Below, piece after piece: positions 25,972 to 35,215 of a DNA stretch of 64,000 nt. Made by a program: the position numbers and the translations under genes. The stretch comes from Pontibacter burrus. Lineage in GTDB: Bacteria > Bacteroidota > Bacteroidia > Cytophagales > Hymenobacteraceae. The first letter of the stretch is position 1. Each line of letters begins with the position of its first letter. Under the pieces are notes generated by a model, which saw only the letters and a list, made by a program, of their open reading frames with translations, did not search any database and had not been told where the DNA came from. The DNA lies in assembly GCF_010686685.1 (NCBI RefSeq), contig NZ_JAAGWD010000001.1, positions 310,001 to 374,000 on the forward strand, given 5' to 3'.

Positions 25972-26001
25972 TTAAAGCCCGGATGTTGGTCCGGGCTTTA
26001 A
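25972..26001 (-). terminator. Rho-independent terminator of gldJ
   Basis: TTAAAGCCCGG (25972-25982) pairs with CCGGGCTTTAA (25991-26001). The 8-base loop is ATGTTGGT. It lies 30 bases beyond the gldJ stop codon. Confidence 0.85.
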
Positions 26002-26030
26002 AGGTAAAATAATAGTAGTTAGGTATATTT

Positions 26031-27266
26031 TTATCTGTTTGAACCAGCGTTGATCATGGCGCAACGGAAACCGATAGTTGCTGTAGATGAATCCTGTGTC
26101 ATGAAACGGCGTGTACCTGGAGATAACCAGTAAGCCACATCTTTCCATGAACCACCCTTGTAAACACGAACCTCGTCATTAATCAGTGAGTGGAAGTCAC
26201 GGGCATCAGCGTTTGCATAGTTCTCTTTCTCATCCAGGTAACCATCTCTACGGAACGGGTTCAGGTCTTCCATATCCTGGTAAGACAGCGGACGGTATAC
26301 GTCCTGTACCCACTCGTTCACGTTACCAGCCATATTGTATAAACCGAAGTCGTTTGGCGGATAGCTATAGATATAGTCCGTGATCATGGCTCCATCATTC
26401 AGGGCACCTGCAATACCGGCGTAGTCACCACGGCCACGCTTAAAGTTGGCCATAAACTTACCCATCTGTCTGCCATACGGGTTACGTACCTGGTGTCCGT
26501 CCCAAGGGTAAAGTCTGCGGTTGTTCTGGTTTTCGTCTTCTGAGTATTGTGTACCGATCATAGCCTGTGCTGCATATTCCCACTCAGCCTCTGTTGGGAG
26601 ACGGTAGTTTGGTAGCACGTAGCCAGATTCGATAGATGGTTTTTCGCCTTCAGCAGGAGAATCACTTCCGCCTCTTCTGCCAAACAGGCCTCTTTTGTTT
26701 CCGCCATTAGCCATTTTAGCCAGGTTTTCGTTAACCTTGGCCGTACGCCAGATGGCATAGTTGTTAGCCTGTAACCAGCTCACACCCACCACCGGGAAGA
26801 AACGGAAGCCAGGATAGCGCAGGTAGTACGTTACATAAGGGTCGTTGAATGACAGCTGGCGAGACCATACCGTCGTATCAGGAAGAGCAGCCTGGTAAAC
26901 TTCAGGAACAGAATCCTGCTTAATGTAGTGCAGGTACTCCAGCCAGTGGATGTTTGCCACTTCAGTCTCATCCATATAGAAAGATGCTACCGTTACTGTA
27001 CGCTCAATATTATCACGCGTCATGGCAACGTCCTCTTCCATCGAACCTAAAACTGCACGGCCACCTTCGATAAATATAAGGCCAGGACCACCCTGTATAT
27101 TGGCGTAATCCTCTACAGCAAAGGCTTTTTCATCTTCGCCGTACTCAATACCGGTAGCAGTACTGTAGTCGCCGGGGTTAGTGCTGGTAGGGTTACCACC
27201 CCTGTTACAGGCCGTAAGGAGCAAGCCTCCCAACACAGCAGCCGATAAATACTTAGCAAATCTCAT
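26031..27266 (-). CDS. gldJ: Gliding-motility lipoprotein GldJ-like (SUMF1/FGE fold)
   Basis: This 411-residue lipoprotein (lipobox LTAC, Cys20) has a formylglycine-generating-enzyme-like domain: RLPTEAEWEYAAQA, YPWDGHQVRNPYG, NMAGNVNEWVQDVYRP and VYKGGSWKD. The block SFYMDETEVANIHWLEYLHYI and PDTTVWSRQLSFND agree better with GldJ than with GldK. In F. johnsoniae GldJ is needed for gliding and for stability of the type IX secretion machinery. The next gene on this strand encodes a PorP/SprF protein, which supports the assignment. A true FGE enzyme is unlikely. Confidence 0.85.
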   Translation of the reverse strand: MRFAKYLSAAVLGGLLLTACNRGGNPTSTNPGDYSTATGIEYGEDEKAFAVEDYANIQGGPGLIFIEGGRAVLGSMEEDVAMTRDNIERTVTVASFYMDETEVANIHWLEYLHYIKQDSVPEVYQAALPDTTVWSRQLSFNDPYVTYYLRYPGFRFFPVVGVSWLQANNYAIWRTAKVNENLAKMANGGNKRGLFGRRGGSDSPAEGEKPSIESGYVLPNYRLPTEAEWEYAAQAMIGTQYSEDENQNNRRLYPWDGHQVRNPYGRQMGKFMANFKRGRGDYAGIAGALNDGAMITDYIYSYPPNDFGLYNMAGNVNEWVQDVYRPLSYQDMEDLNPFRRDGYLDEKENYANADARDFHSLINDEVRVYKGGSWKDVAYWLSPGTRRFMTQDSSTATIGFRCAMINAGSNR

Positions 27267-27329
27267 AAAATAGCACCCAATTTAGATAAGGTTCTTGTAA
27301 CGTAATTTAATGTGCAATTATAAATAAAA

Positions 27330-28343
27330 TTAGAATGCCGGACAAACAATGCGTCTGCTTATTTTTGACCGAGAACGGCTCCGGAACATATTATCAGATG
27401 TAAGTCGTTCAAAAACCACAGAAATTTCTGTAGCGCCCCCGTTTTGCCGGGTAAATGCTGTAATACCTACATCGTGGCTCACGCCAATTTTAAGCTGATT
27501 CAGCTGTAGCCCTGCTATTACGGTAAGGGCCTGTTCCTGGTTTGCACCGCCCGTGGCCGGTACTCCTTTATATACTAATCCTAACGATAGCGGTGTGTAA
27601 TTAGTGTGTAATCCAACATCCAGACGTGTAAAATTTTCCTGATGAATGATGGTAACAGCCGGGGATACGCTCTTTTCGGCAAAGCTGTTGCCATTGGGTG
27701 ATCCATCCAGATAAAATTTATAAACAGCGTTTGCTGTAAACCGTATGGGTAAGCGGGTTTTTTCGGCAAAGCCATACTCGGGTTTATTTAAATGAGAGGC
27801 AGCAACCCCAAACAGTAACTGGTTGGTATAAAGCAGTAAACCGGTGCTAAAACTCAGATAACGAACAGGTTCGAAAGTGCTGGCCTCTGCCGATGTTAGC
27901 GCTACCTGGCCATTATCCGAAAGCTGATCGCCAAAAACAAGGTTGTTATAGTTTATGCTCAGCGAGTTTATACTTGTCTGCAGGCCTGCCGATAAAGCAA
28001 GGCGGTCGGTTAAAGGTGTATGGTAGGCATAACCGGCAGCAGCCTGTAATTTTTGTAATCCGCCAATACCGGCCTTGTCCTGCTGAACGAGCAGACTAAT
28101 TGCACTTTTTGTATTTGGCAACAATAAATCGGCAGAGAGTTGGTTGGTAACAAAGGCTCCGTTTAGGGCAGGCCACTGGTTTCGGTGGTGCAGGCTTACG
28201 CTCCAGTCGTGGCCGAGGCCTGCAAAAGCAGGGTTATAGTACAGGCGGCTGGCATACTGCTGCGAAAAAAGTACATCCTGCGCAGTGGCTGTAAAGCCAC
28301 AAAGCCATAACGCAATACACAGAATCTGTTTTTTTGAAAGCAT
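27330..28343 (-). CDS. PorP/SprF-family type IX secretion outer-membrane protein
   Basis: This 337-residue protein has a signal peptide (cleavage after TATAQ) and the family opening DVLFSQQYASRLYYNPAFAGL, followed by alternating short beta-strands typical of an outer-membrane barrel. PorP/SprF proteins help anchor or export type IX substrates. Its neighbour gldJ (64 bases away) supports a role in gliding or type IX secretion. Such families are multi-copy, so the exact orthologue cannot be named. Confidence 0.85.
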   Translation of the reverse strand: MLSKKQILCIALWLCGFTATAQDVLFSQQYASRLYYNPAFAGLGHDWSVSLHHRNQWPALNGAFVTNQLSADLLLPNTKSAISLLVQQDKAGIGGLQKLQAAAGYAYHTPLTDRLALSAGLQTSINSLSINYNNLVFGDQLSDNGQVALTSAEASTFEPVRYLSFSTGLLLYTNQLLFGVAASHLNKPEYGFAEKTRLPIRFTANAVYKFYLDGSPNGNSFAEKSVSPAVTIIHQENFTRLDVGLHTNYTPLSLGLVYKGVPATGGANQEQALTVIAGLQLNQLKIGVSHDVGITAFTRQNGGATEISVVFERLTSDNMFRSRSRSKISRRIVCPAF

Positions 28344-28426
28344 ACAGTAATAAATAAAGTATAAGCCAGACTAAAAAAATACCCGCTATGCTACTCGGCG
28401 TTTAAACTTTTGCATAGTTTTGGCTA

Positions 28427-28435
28427 TACTTTTGC
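28427..28435 (+). promoter_or_regulatory. Possible -7 promoter element of the AsmA-family gene
   Basis: TACTTTTGC fits the Bacteroidota -7 consensus TAnnTTTGY. It lies 98 bases before the start codon at 28534. I see no TTG at the expected 19-base distance, so the call is weak. Confidence 0.3.
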
Positions 28436-28533
28436 AGATCACCAGTTTAATAAATGGTTAAACATCGGCTTAGTGGCTCAACAACGAAATTTAACCATAC
28501 ATTTTTAATAAGATACCTTTTATCTATCACTAT

Positions 28534-31500
28534 ATGAAAAAAGTAGTTATTGGCTTCTTTGTCTTTCTGGCAGTGCTGCTGGCAGTAGCGGCACTGGTCC
28601 CTGTTCTGTTCAAAGATAAAATCAAACAGACCCTGGACAAAGAGATCGCAAAGAATATTAATGCCAACGTTATTTACCAGACCGATGATGTAAGTCTGTC
28701 GCTTTTCCGTGATTTTCCGGATGTATCGCTTAGCGTGGAGAACCTGGCTATAGTTGGTGTAGACTCTTTTGCTACCGATACGCTGGCACAGATCCCCTCC
28801 TTCCGGATGGGCCTGGACCTGATGAGCGTGATTACCGGTGATGAGCTGAAGATAAATTCGGTTACGCTGGATGAGCCCAAAGTTAGACTGATCGTGCTGA
28901 AAAGCGGTAAAGCCAACTGGGACATCATGAAGCCTGATACTACTGCCCAATTGCCAGCCGATACTGTAGCCAGCGATTTTGCCATGGCTATCAAGAAATG
29001 GGAGATCAACAACGGTACGATGTTTTACGATGACCTGAGTATTCCTTTTGGGATGGCGGCCTACAATGTAAACCACACTGGCTCCGGCGACTTTGCCAAA
29101 GACGTGTTCGACATGGACTCCAAGACCACCTCAGACCGCTTTACCATGACCTACGATGGCGTGAACTACATAGAGAATGGTAAACTAAACGCCGATGTAA
29201 CGATGGCTATGGACCTGGACAAGTCGCTATACACCTTTAAAGACAACAACATCAGGCTGAACGAGCTGCCCTTTACTTTTGAAGGAACCATCCTGATGCC
29301 TGATGAAGCCATTGACTTCGACCTGACCTTTAAAGCCACCGAAACTGATTTCAGAAATGTGTTGTCGGTAGTGCCGGGCATGTATACAGAGCAGTTTAAG
29401 GATATTAGTACAGAAGGTAAGCTGAGTTTTGACGGTTATTTTAAAGGCCGCATGGTTGATACTTTGATGCCGGGTTTTGGTACGGAGCTGAAGATCATAA
29501 ACGGGATGTTCAAATATCCGGACCTGCCACAGGCTGCACGCAACATAAACGTGGATATGCGCATCGATAATAAAGATGGCAACCCGAATAACACGATAGT
29601 TAATGTGCGCCAGCTGCACTTAGACCTGGGCAAAAACCCGATAGACGCCAAAGTGCTGGTAGAGGGTCTTGAGCCAATGAAAGTGGATGGCAATGTAAAA
29701 GCAAGCATCGACCTGACCGAAATGACGAAGGTATTCCCGATTGAGGGCATGGCCTTGCAGGGCTTACTCAAAGTAGATGCCGACGCCAAAGGAGTTTACT
29801 CTAAAACCAGTATGCCGGTAATTGATGCCGACATGCGCCTAACCAACGGTTATATCAAATCGAAGGACTTCCCGGCTCCGATCGAGCACCTGAACATGGT
29901 GGCCAACATTCTGAACAAGACAGGAAACACCGACGATACACGCATAAACATTCAGAACTTTAACATGACCCTGGAAGGAGAACCGCTTTCCGGCCGTGCG
30001 CTGATAGCAGGGATAGATAAACCTGCTTTTGACTTTGACATTAAAGGTATCCTCGACCTGACCAAGCTGACCAAGATCTTCCCGCAGGAAGGCATGACTG
30101 TTTCGGGTAGAATAAATGCTAATGTGGCGGCTAAAGGAAAGCTGAGTGATGTGGAAGCAGAGAAGTACAATAACATTACGGCTAACGGTACCATGGATGT
30201 AAGCAACCTGAATTTTGTGAGCACCGACCTACCGCAGGGCATTAAAATAAATAAAGCCAATGCGGTTTTCAATAACGAGCGCATCGAGCTGAAGAACATG
30301 AGCGGTCACCTGGGCAAAAGCGATATTCAGGCAAATGGCACCATCTCGAACTACCTGGGGTATGCCCTGGCTGATAACCAGGCGTTGCGCGGTAACTTTA
30401 ACCTGAGCTCGAATAACTTTAATGTGAATGAGTGGATGGTGGAAGAAACTGGCGAACCGGTTGCCAGCACCGAAGAGGCAGGTGTGGTAGAGATTCCGGC
30501 TAACCTGGATATTACGCTCAATGTAAATGCAAAACAGGTAGCCTACGATAACCTGAAACTGAACAATGTGAATGGCCGTGTGCTGGTAAAAGACAAGGTA
30601 GCGCGCCTGGATAAAGTTACCTTTAACACCTTAGGCGGCACATTTGCTACCAGCGGTACTTACAATACACAGGACCTGCGTAAGCCGCTTTTCGATATGG
30701 CGCTGGATGTGCAGAACTTGAATTTCCAACAGGCCTTTAATGCCTTTAACACGATAAAGGTACTGGCCCCTATTGCTGGCGTGCTGGATGGGACTTTCTC
30801 TACCAACTTTAAGTTTGCCGGCGAACTGGCGCAGGATATGACACCGGTATTTAAAACGCTGGATGGTGCAGGCGTAATTAAAGTATTGAAAGCTGCCGTT
30901 CGCGATGTGAAGATTGTAGATAAAATTGCCAGCCTCACTCACCTGGAAGAGATACAGAACTTTGTAATCGAGAATAAGATGATCGATGCACAGATTATAG
31001 ATGGCAGCCTGGTGATAAAACCATTCGACCTTAAGATTGGTGATGTACAGATGAGTGTAGGCGGTAGTAATAACATGCAAGGCCAACTGGACTATGTAAC
31101 AGCCCTGAACGTGCCGACCGGCAAAGTAGGCAAGGAAATAAACACCAGGCTGGCCAGCATGATCGGCGGAACGCAACTACAGGCAGCGGAGCGTGTAACC
31201 CTAAACCTGAAGATAGGTGGTACCTTAGCAGACCCACGTGTGAGCCTGGCCAGTGGCAGTGTAAAAGAGCAGGCAACGAACCTGGTTAAAGATGTGGTGC
31301 AGAGCAAACTGGATGATGCTAAAATAAAGCTGGAGCAGCGTAAAACTCAGGCTGCCGACAGCATTAAAAATGAGCTCAACCGCAAGAAAGAGGAAGCCGA
31401 GCAAAAGGCACGCGAGGAATTGGAGAAGAAACGCAAGGAAGCCGAGCAGAATATTAAAAAGCAGGCAACAGATAAGATCTCAGATTTCCTGAAACCAAAA

Positions 31501-31557
31501 ACCAAACCTGCCGCCAAGCCAGCCACTACCGATACCACCAAAGTCGGGACGAAATAA
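28534..31557 (+). CDS. AsmA-family envelope protein
   Basis: This 1007-residue protein begins with a single N-terminal membrane segment (residues 2-24) followed by long repetitive beta-rich periplasmic sequence with the AsmA block DVSLSLFRDFPDVSLSVENLAIVGVD. Repeated TKxFPxEGM segments (such as LTEMTKVFPIEGMALQG and LTKLTKIFPQEGMTVSG) mark internal duplications. The C-terminus is a charged Lys/Glu/Ala coiled coil and an Ala/Lys/Pro tail. Members of the family form bridge-like structures for lipid transfer or outer-membrane assembly. That is family knowledge. The gene is divergent from porP/sprF. Confidence 0.87.
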   Translation: MKKVVIGFFVFLAVLLAVAALVPVLFKDKIKQTLDKEIAKNINANVIYQTDDVSLSLFRDFPDVSLSVENLAIVGVDSFATDTLAQIPSFRMGLDLMSVITGDELKINSVTLDEPKVRLIVLKSGKANWDIMKPDTTAQLPADTVASDFAMAIKKWEINNGTMFYDDLSIPFGMAAYNVNHTGSGDFAKDVFDMDSKTTSDRFTMTYDGVNYIENGKLNADVTMAMDLDKSLYTFKDNNIRLNELPFTFEGTILMPDEAIDFDLTFKATETDFRNVLSVVPGMYTEQFKDISTEGKLSFDGYFKGRMVDTLMPGFGTELKIINGMFKYPDLPQAARNINVDMRIDNKDGNPNNTIVNVRQLHLDLGKNPIDAKVLVEGLEPMKVDGNVKASIDLTEMTKVFPIEGMALQGLLKVDADAKGVYSKTSMPVIDADMRLTNGYIKSKDFPAPIEHLNMVANILNKTGNTDDTRINIQNFNMTLEGEPLSGRALIAGIDKPAFDFDIKGILDLTKLTKIFPQEGMTVSGRINANVAAKGKLSDVEAEKYNNITANGTMDVSNLNFVSTDLPQGIKINKANAVFNNERIELKNMSGHLGKSDIQANGTISNYLGYALADNQALRGNFNLSSNNFNVNEWMVEETGEPVASTEEAGVVEIPANLDITLNVNAKQVAYDNLKLNNVNGRVLVKDKVARLDKVTFNTLGGTFATSGTYNTQDLRKPLFDMALDVQNLNFQQAFNAFNTIKVLAPIAGVLDGTFSTNFKFAGELAQDMTPVFKTLDGAGVIKVLKAAVRDVKIVDKIASLTHLEEIQNFVIENKMIDAQIIDGSLVIKPFDLKIGDVQMSVGGSNNMQGQLDYVTALNVPTGKVGKEINTRLASMIGGTQLQAAERVTLNLKIGGTLADPRVSLASGSVKEQATNLVKDVVQSKLDDAKIKLEQRKTQAADSIKNELNRKKEEAEQKAREELEKKRKEAEQNIKKQATDKISDFLKPKTKPAAKPATTDTTKVGTK

Positions 31558-31601
31558 TGTAATTTATAGCATATCCATAATATACAATTGTTGTATTTAA
31601 A

Positions 31602-31637
31602 GAAAGATGCCCGAAGTAGCTACTTCGGGCATCTTTC
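31602..31637 (+). terminator. Terminator downstream of the AsmA-family gene
   Basis: A perfect 36-base palindrome with stem GAAAGATGCCCGAAGTAG forms a long hairpin. It lies 44 bases after the stop codon. The T-rich tail is on the 3' side (TTTCATA), so it would act as a terminator for the plus-strand gene. Confidence 0.8.
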
Positions 31638-31813
31638 ATATAAGGGGTAACGTAATTTCCGGCTGTTACGGGCGTTCTATACCCGAAGTGCCACAGAGGT
31701 ACGACAACAAAAGTACAGGGCTCAAACTATAAAAATCAGCGCAGAATCAATCCTTCATGTTGTCTTCATGTTGGTCGCAGATATTTGAGCCTAAACATTT
31801 AAATACAATACTT

Positions 31814-32608
31814 ATGAAAAGAAAACTTATCATCCCCTTCCTGTTAGGCGGTCTTGTTTGGTTCAGTGCCTGCGAAAGCGATAACGAAAGCAATGGTGCA
31901 GGAACTTCAAAACTACAGGTACGCATGACCGATGCTCCCGGCGACTATGAAGAAGTGAATGTAGAGATTGAATCGGTGCAGGTACACAGAGAGGCAAATG
32001 GTGGCGAAGATGGATGGGTAACGCTGGATGAAATCAATCCGGGTATTTACAACCTGCTGGACTTTGCAAACGGAAGAGACACCCTGTTGGCCAGCGCAGA
32101 ACTACCTGCCGGCAGAATTTCACAGATCAGGCTTATTCTGGGCGACGAAAATACTGTAAAGCTTAAAAACGGAAATATAGTTAACCTGAAAACGCCAAGC
32201 GGACAAACATCCGGTGTAAAACTACAAGTAAATGCAAACCTGGAAGCTGATGTAACTTATGTGATGCTGCTGGATTTTGATGCAGCCCGATCAGTAGTGC
32301 CAAAAGGCAATGGCGGCTATAACCTGAAGCCGGTTATCCGTGTGATTTCGCAGGCCGTGGCTGGTGGTATAAAGGGTACGGTAACACCTGCCGAGTATAA
32401 GCCGGGCATCTATGTGATTTCTGCACAGAACGATACGCTGGGCGGCTTCGCAAATGACAACGGCGATTTCCTGATTAAAGGCGTACCCGCAGGCACCTAT
32501 ACTGTTAAGTTCTATACTGAAGGTGGCGCCCACGACAAACAGGTTGATAACGTAACGGTATCGCAGAATGCCATCAAAGACCTTGGGACTATCGAGCTGC
32601 CTGAGTAA
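31814..32608 (+). CDS. DUF4382 lipoprotein with carboxypeptidase-regulatory-like C-terminus
   Basis: The start is placed at ATG 31814 (264 residues). It begins a proper lipoprotein signal with FSAC (Cys20), whereas the longer frame from 31757 does not. After an acidic stretch, residues TSKLQVRMTDAPGDYEEVNVEIESVQVH are the DUF4382 hallmark. The end (PAEYKPGIYVIS...FLIKGVPAGTYTVKFYTEG) is a CarboxypepD_reg-like beta-sandwich. The function is unknown, probably cell-surface or periplasmic. A possible promoter GATATTTG (31780-31787) lies 26 bases upstream. Confidence 0.85.
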   Translation: MKRKLIIPFLLGGLVWFSACESDNESNGAGTSKLQVRMTDAPGDYEEVNVEIESVQVHREANGGEDGWVTLDEINPGIYNLLDFANGRDTLLASAELPAGRISQIRLILGDENTVKLKNGNIVNLKTPSGQTSGVKLQVNANLEADVTYVMLLDFDAARSVVPKGNGGYNLKPVIRVISQAVAGGIKGTVTPAEYKPGIYVISAQNDTLGGFANDNGDFLIKGVPAGTYTVKFYTEGGAHDKQVDNVTVSQNAIKDLGTIELPE

Positions 32609-32662
32609 GCATCAGGAAAAACTATAGTTAATAAAAGAATTAAATTGTGAACCCCTCCATGT

Positions 32663-32692
32663 AAAAAGGAGCTCTTTCTGGAGCTCCTTTTT
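32663..32692 (+). terminator. Rho-independent terminator of the DUF4382 gene
   Basis: AAAAAGGAGCTC (32663-32674) pairs with GAGCTCCTTTTT (32681-32692) around a 6-base loop, followed by ATTTG. It is 54 bases past the stop codon. Confidence 0.87.
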
Positions 32693-32724
32693 ATTTGTGT
32701 ATAGGGGTAAGCTTCTTATAATTG

Positions 32725-32877
32725 AACCCACCCCTAACCCCTCCGAGGAGGGGAATTACAGCTTGGCGTTTTATTCAAACTATAGTTTTATAGTTGACTT
32801 CTACAGGAACTAATAAACTATAGCCAAACTATAACTTGAGAAAAAATTCCCCTCCTCGGAGGGGTTAGGGGTGGGTT
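32725..32877. repeat. 33-base perfect inverted repeat flanking 87 bases
   Basis: The left arm (32725-32757) and right arm (32845-32877) are exact reverse complements. Each arm contains the hairpin CCCCTCC-GA-GGAGGGG and ACCCCTAA-like words. Between them lie AACTATAGTT and related words. The arms belong to the same CCCC-hairpin family as 44759-44949 and 52748-52857. The arrangement resembles a small non-autonomous element, but no target-site duplication is evident. Confidence 0.75.
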
Positions 32878-32926
32878 GAGCTATTTATCCTTTATCAAGC
32901 CGTCGTTTGTCAAAAATTCTAACTAC

Positions 32927-33403
32927 CTAAAACACCTGGCCCATCAGCTCGCGCACGTAGGTTACGTAATCGGTGTTAGGTGGTGTGAAGCCATTTTTGC
33001 GCAGGTCGGTGGCAACCTGTGCGCGGTGGTAAGTAGCGTGGTTAAACGCATGTGTTAAAATATCCAGTACGCGGGTGCTGTACTCGTTGCCCTGGCTGTT
33101 GGTATAGTGTATCAGGCGGTTAAATTCTGCTTCGTCGGCGTTAGCTACCAGTTCGGCAATTTTGTAAGATGCTGATTTGTGCAGCTCCTTTAACTGCTCT
33201 AGGTTATGCTCCTGCCACACTTTTACCGGGCTTTGTGTGCCAGTAATACGGGCAATCCAGATGGCCTGTGCGTTAAGGGCATGGCTCATTAAGCGGGCAG
33301 CATTGTTTGGTACGCTCGGCAGGCTGCTGAACACATCCAGCATGGTCTGGTTGGCCCAGATGTTATATTCCGATAGATTCTTGAGTACGTCGTTTCCTGT
33401 CAT
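32927..33403 (-). CDS. DinB family putative metal-dependent hydrolase
   Basis: This 158-residue four-helix-bundle protein has the DinB histidine pattern LMSHALNAQ near residue 40 and HAFNHATYHRAQVATDLR towards the end, likely metal ligands. Members include thiol-dependent transferases, and the substrate is unknown. The start MTGNDVLKNLSEYNIWAN is typical. It is followed at 7 bases (33410) by the end of the next gene on the same strand. Confidence 0.85.
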   Translation of the reverse strand: MTGNDVLKNLSEYNIWANQTMLDVFSSLPSVPNNAARLMSHALNAQAIWIARITGTQSPVKVWQEHNLEQLKELHKSASYKIAELVANADEAEFNRLIHYTNSQGNEYSTRVLDILTHAFNHATYHRAQVATDLRKNGFTPPNTDYVTYVRELMGQVF

Positions 33404-33409
33404 TTCTAA

Positions 33410-33781
33410 TTATCTTTCTCGTTTATCTTCCCAAATTAAAGTCTCGTGCTGGCGCTTCTCAAAAAAGTCGGTGCAGCGGCCATCTCCCCTGCCCGTTATG
33501 CCACCATCCGGCTCACATAGCTGGTTTCCCTGCGCATCAAATAATTTGCTGGGTATATCGCAGCAGCGGCTGGTCAGGTAATACACTTCCTGGTTGTTAT
33601 AGCTATAACGGTAGATTTTAGCAGGCGGATTTGCGGGTGCATCCTGCTTCAGTTGCTGAATAAGATCTGATAACCAGGGAGCCTGCGGAGTTGTTGCTTT
33701 TTCTGGCGTATTGGCTGGTTTGCACGATGCAGCCAGGCAGAGCAAAACTATAGTTAAGATGCGGGTCAGCGTTGTATACAT
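33410..33781 (-). CDS. DUF6970-type small lipoprotein
   Basis: This 123-residue protein has a lipoprotein signal (AASC, Cys20) and a domain with IYRYSYNNQEVYYLTSRCCDIPSKL, then LCEPDGGITGRGDGRCTDFF. I recognise this layout as DUF6970 of Bacteroidota. The paired cysteines and the GDGRC block are conserved in the family. Function is unknown. It is likely co-transcribed with the DinB gene (gap of 6 bases). Confidence 0.78.
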   Translation of the reverse strand: MYTTLTRILTIVLLCLAASCKPANTPEKATTPQAPWLSDLIQQLKQDAPANPPAKIYRYSYNNQEVYYLTSRCCDIPSKLFDAQGNQLCEPDGGITGRGDGRCTDFFEKRQHETLIWEDKRER

Positions 33782-33885
33782 GTCCGTTTTTTTCGAAGCG
33801 GCTGCAAAGGTAACTATTTTAATTCTGAATAGAGAGGTACTGCTGAACTATAGCAATTAGCTGCCGGGAGATAAAATAAGCATGA

Positions 33886-34254
33886 TCAGAGAAGGGCAAG
33901 CACATAAGGCACAAAAATGATAAGCCCAACTATAGCCGCCGTGATGGCCGCTACCAAAACTGCCGCTGCTGCCAGGTCTTTGGTTTTGCCAGCCAGCGGG
34001 TGCCGTTCCGGCGATACCAGGTTTGTCAGTGTTTCGATAGAAGTATTGAAGATCTCGGCTGTAATAACCATACCGATGCTACCTGCTAGCAGGCACCACT
34101 CCAGCTTTGTAACCTGAAACAGGAAGCCTGCAACAATAACGCCAATAGCCGACAACACGTGCAGGCGCATGTGTGGCTCAGAACGCACCGCCGAGTTTAT
34201 ACCCTGCAAGGCAAATTTAAAGCTGTTGTAGCGTTTCTTGAAATAGCTGTCCAA
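33886..34254 (-). CDS. dgkA: Diacylglycerol/undecaprenol kinase family protein
   Basis: This 122-residue protein has three membrane segments and the family signature AEIFNTSIETLTNLVSPERHPLAGKTKDLAAAAVLVAA. It phosphorylates membrane lipid alcohols, either diacylglycerol or undecaprenol, in the inner membrane. The specificity cannot be read from sequence. Confidence 0.9.
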   Translation of the reverse strand: MDSYFKKRYNSFKFALQGINSAVRSEPHMRLHVLSAIGVIVAGFLFQVTKLEWCLLAGSIGMVITAEIFNTSIETLTNLVSPERHPLAGKTKDLAAAAVLVAAITAAIVGLIIFVPYVLALL

Positions 34255-34341
34255 AGGTGAATTATGAATGCTGAATTATGAATTAATTTTTCCGATCAAC
34301 TATAGATTCTCAATCTACACCTCTAAACACCAACAACCAAA

Positions 34342-34881
34342 TTAACTATACTCCGGCTTTAGCTTGTCTTTAAACACTTTCCGGAACTTCTCCACTTTTG
34401 GGCGGACTACAAAAGCGCAATATGGTTGGCTGCCGTTTCTCAGGAAATAGTCCTGGTGATACTTTTCGGCGGGGTAATAATTGGTTAAAGGCTCGATAGC
34501 TGTAACGATAGGATCATCGAAAGCACCGGACTGATCTAAAGCCAGTTTATAGTTTTCGGCCAGCTGCTTTTGCTCTTCGTTGTGGTAGAAAATAACGGAG
34601 CGGTACTGCGGGCCAACGTCGTTGCCCTGGCGGTTTAGTGTAGTGGGGTCATGGGTTTCCCAAAACACGCGCAGCAGCTCCTCGTAGCTTATTTGCTTCG
34701 GGTCGTAAGTTATCTGTAACACCTCTGCGTGGCCGGTTGTAGCGCTGCATACCTGCTCGTAAGTAGGGTTTTCCACATGGCCGCCTGCATAGCCCGACTC
34801 CACTTTATCCACACCTTTCAGTTGTTGAAAAACTGCCTCTGTACACCAGAAGCATCCATTCCCGAACGTTGCTGTTTCCAT
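34342..34881 (-). CDS. msrA: Peptide-methionine (S)-S-oxide reductase MsrA
   Basis: MsrA reduces methionine-S-sulfoxide in proteins. The 179-residue protein has the catalytic motif GCFWCTEAVFQQLKGV with Cys10 and the family blocks GYAGG, GHAEVLQITYDP, FWETHDPTTLNRQGND and YRSVIFYHN. It is the last gene of the three-gene minus-strand msrB-msrB-msrA cluster (transcription from 35617 to 34342). A 21-base gap separates it from the upstream msrB. Confidence 0.96.
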   Translation of the reverse strand: METATFGNGCFWCTEAVFQQLKGVDKVESGYAGGHVENPTYEQVCSATTGHAEVLQITYDPKQISYEELLRVFWETHDPTTLNRQGNDVGPQYRSVIFYHNEEQKQLAENYKLALDQSGAFDDPIVTAIEPLTNYYPAEKYHQDYFLRNGSQPYCAFVVRPKVEKFRKVFKDKLKPEYS

Positions 34882-34902
34882 TTATCTGTCTTCTTAAGTA
34901 AG

Positions 34903-35208
34903 CTATAGTTTATAATTCAGCGCCCCGGCATTTATGCAGTAGCGCACATTGGTTGGTGTACGGGCATCATCAAACAGATGGCCCAGATGCTGCCTGCACT
35001 GGCTGCACAAAAGCTGTATTCGCTCACGCCCGTACGTGTTAAGCGGGTTATGCTGCACGTTCTCCCCTACCTGTGCCCAGAAGCTCGGGAAACCAGAACC
35101 GACATCAAATTTATAGTTTGCGCTGAATAGCACCAGGCCGCAGTTGGAGCAGGTATAATTGCCGTTTTCCCGCCGGTTCTCCTCTACTTTGTCCCTGTGC
35201 CTGAACAT
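34903..35208 (-). CDS. msrB: MsrB-type peptide-methionine (R)-S-oxide reductase, short copy
   Basis: This 101-residue protein is a second MsrB-like domain. It keeps both zinc cysteine pairs (TCSNCG; LCSQCRQHLGHLFDD) and the catalytic Cys in RYCINAGALNYKL. It is about 30 residues shorter at the N-terminus than the first copy. It starts 8 bases after the stop of the other msrB, so it is translationally linked. Whether it is fully active is not known. Confidence 0.88.
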   Translation of the reverse strand: MFRHRDKVEENRRENGNYTCSNCGLVLFSANYKFDVGSGFPSFWAQVGENVQHNPLNTYGRERIQLLCSQCRQHLGHLFDDARTPTNVRYCINAGALNYKL

Positions 35209-35215
35209 GGTGTAT

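Larger units (their letters stand above)
32609..32926. other. Intergenic region with terminator and inverted repeat, no gene
   Basis: This 318-base stretch holds two AACTATAGTT decamers (32620-32629, 32778-32787), a terminator (32663-32692) and a 33-base perfect inverted repeat (32725-32877). No coding frame is seen. Confidence 0.6.

Noticed and set aside
28447..29076. A 209-codon minus-strand frame opposite the AsmA-family gene
   Set aside because: It overlaps a well-supported gene in antisense and has no domain.
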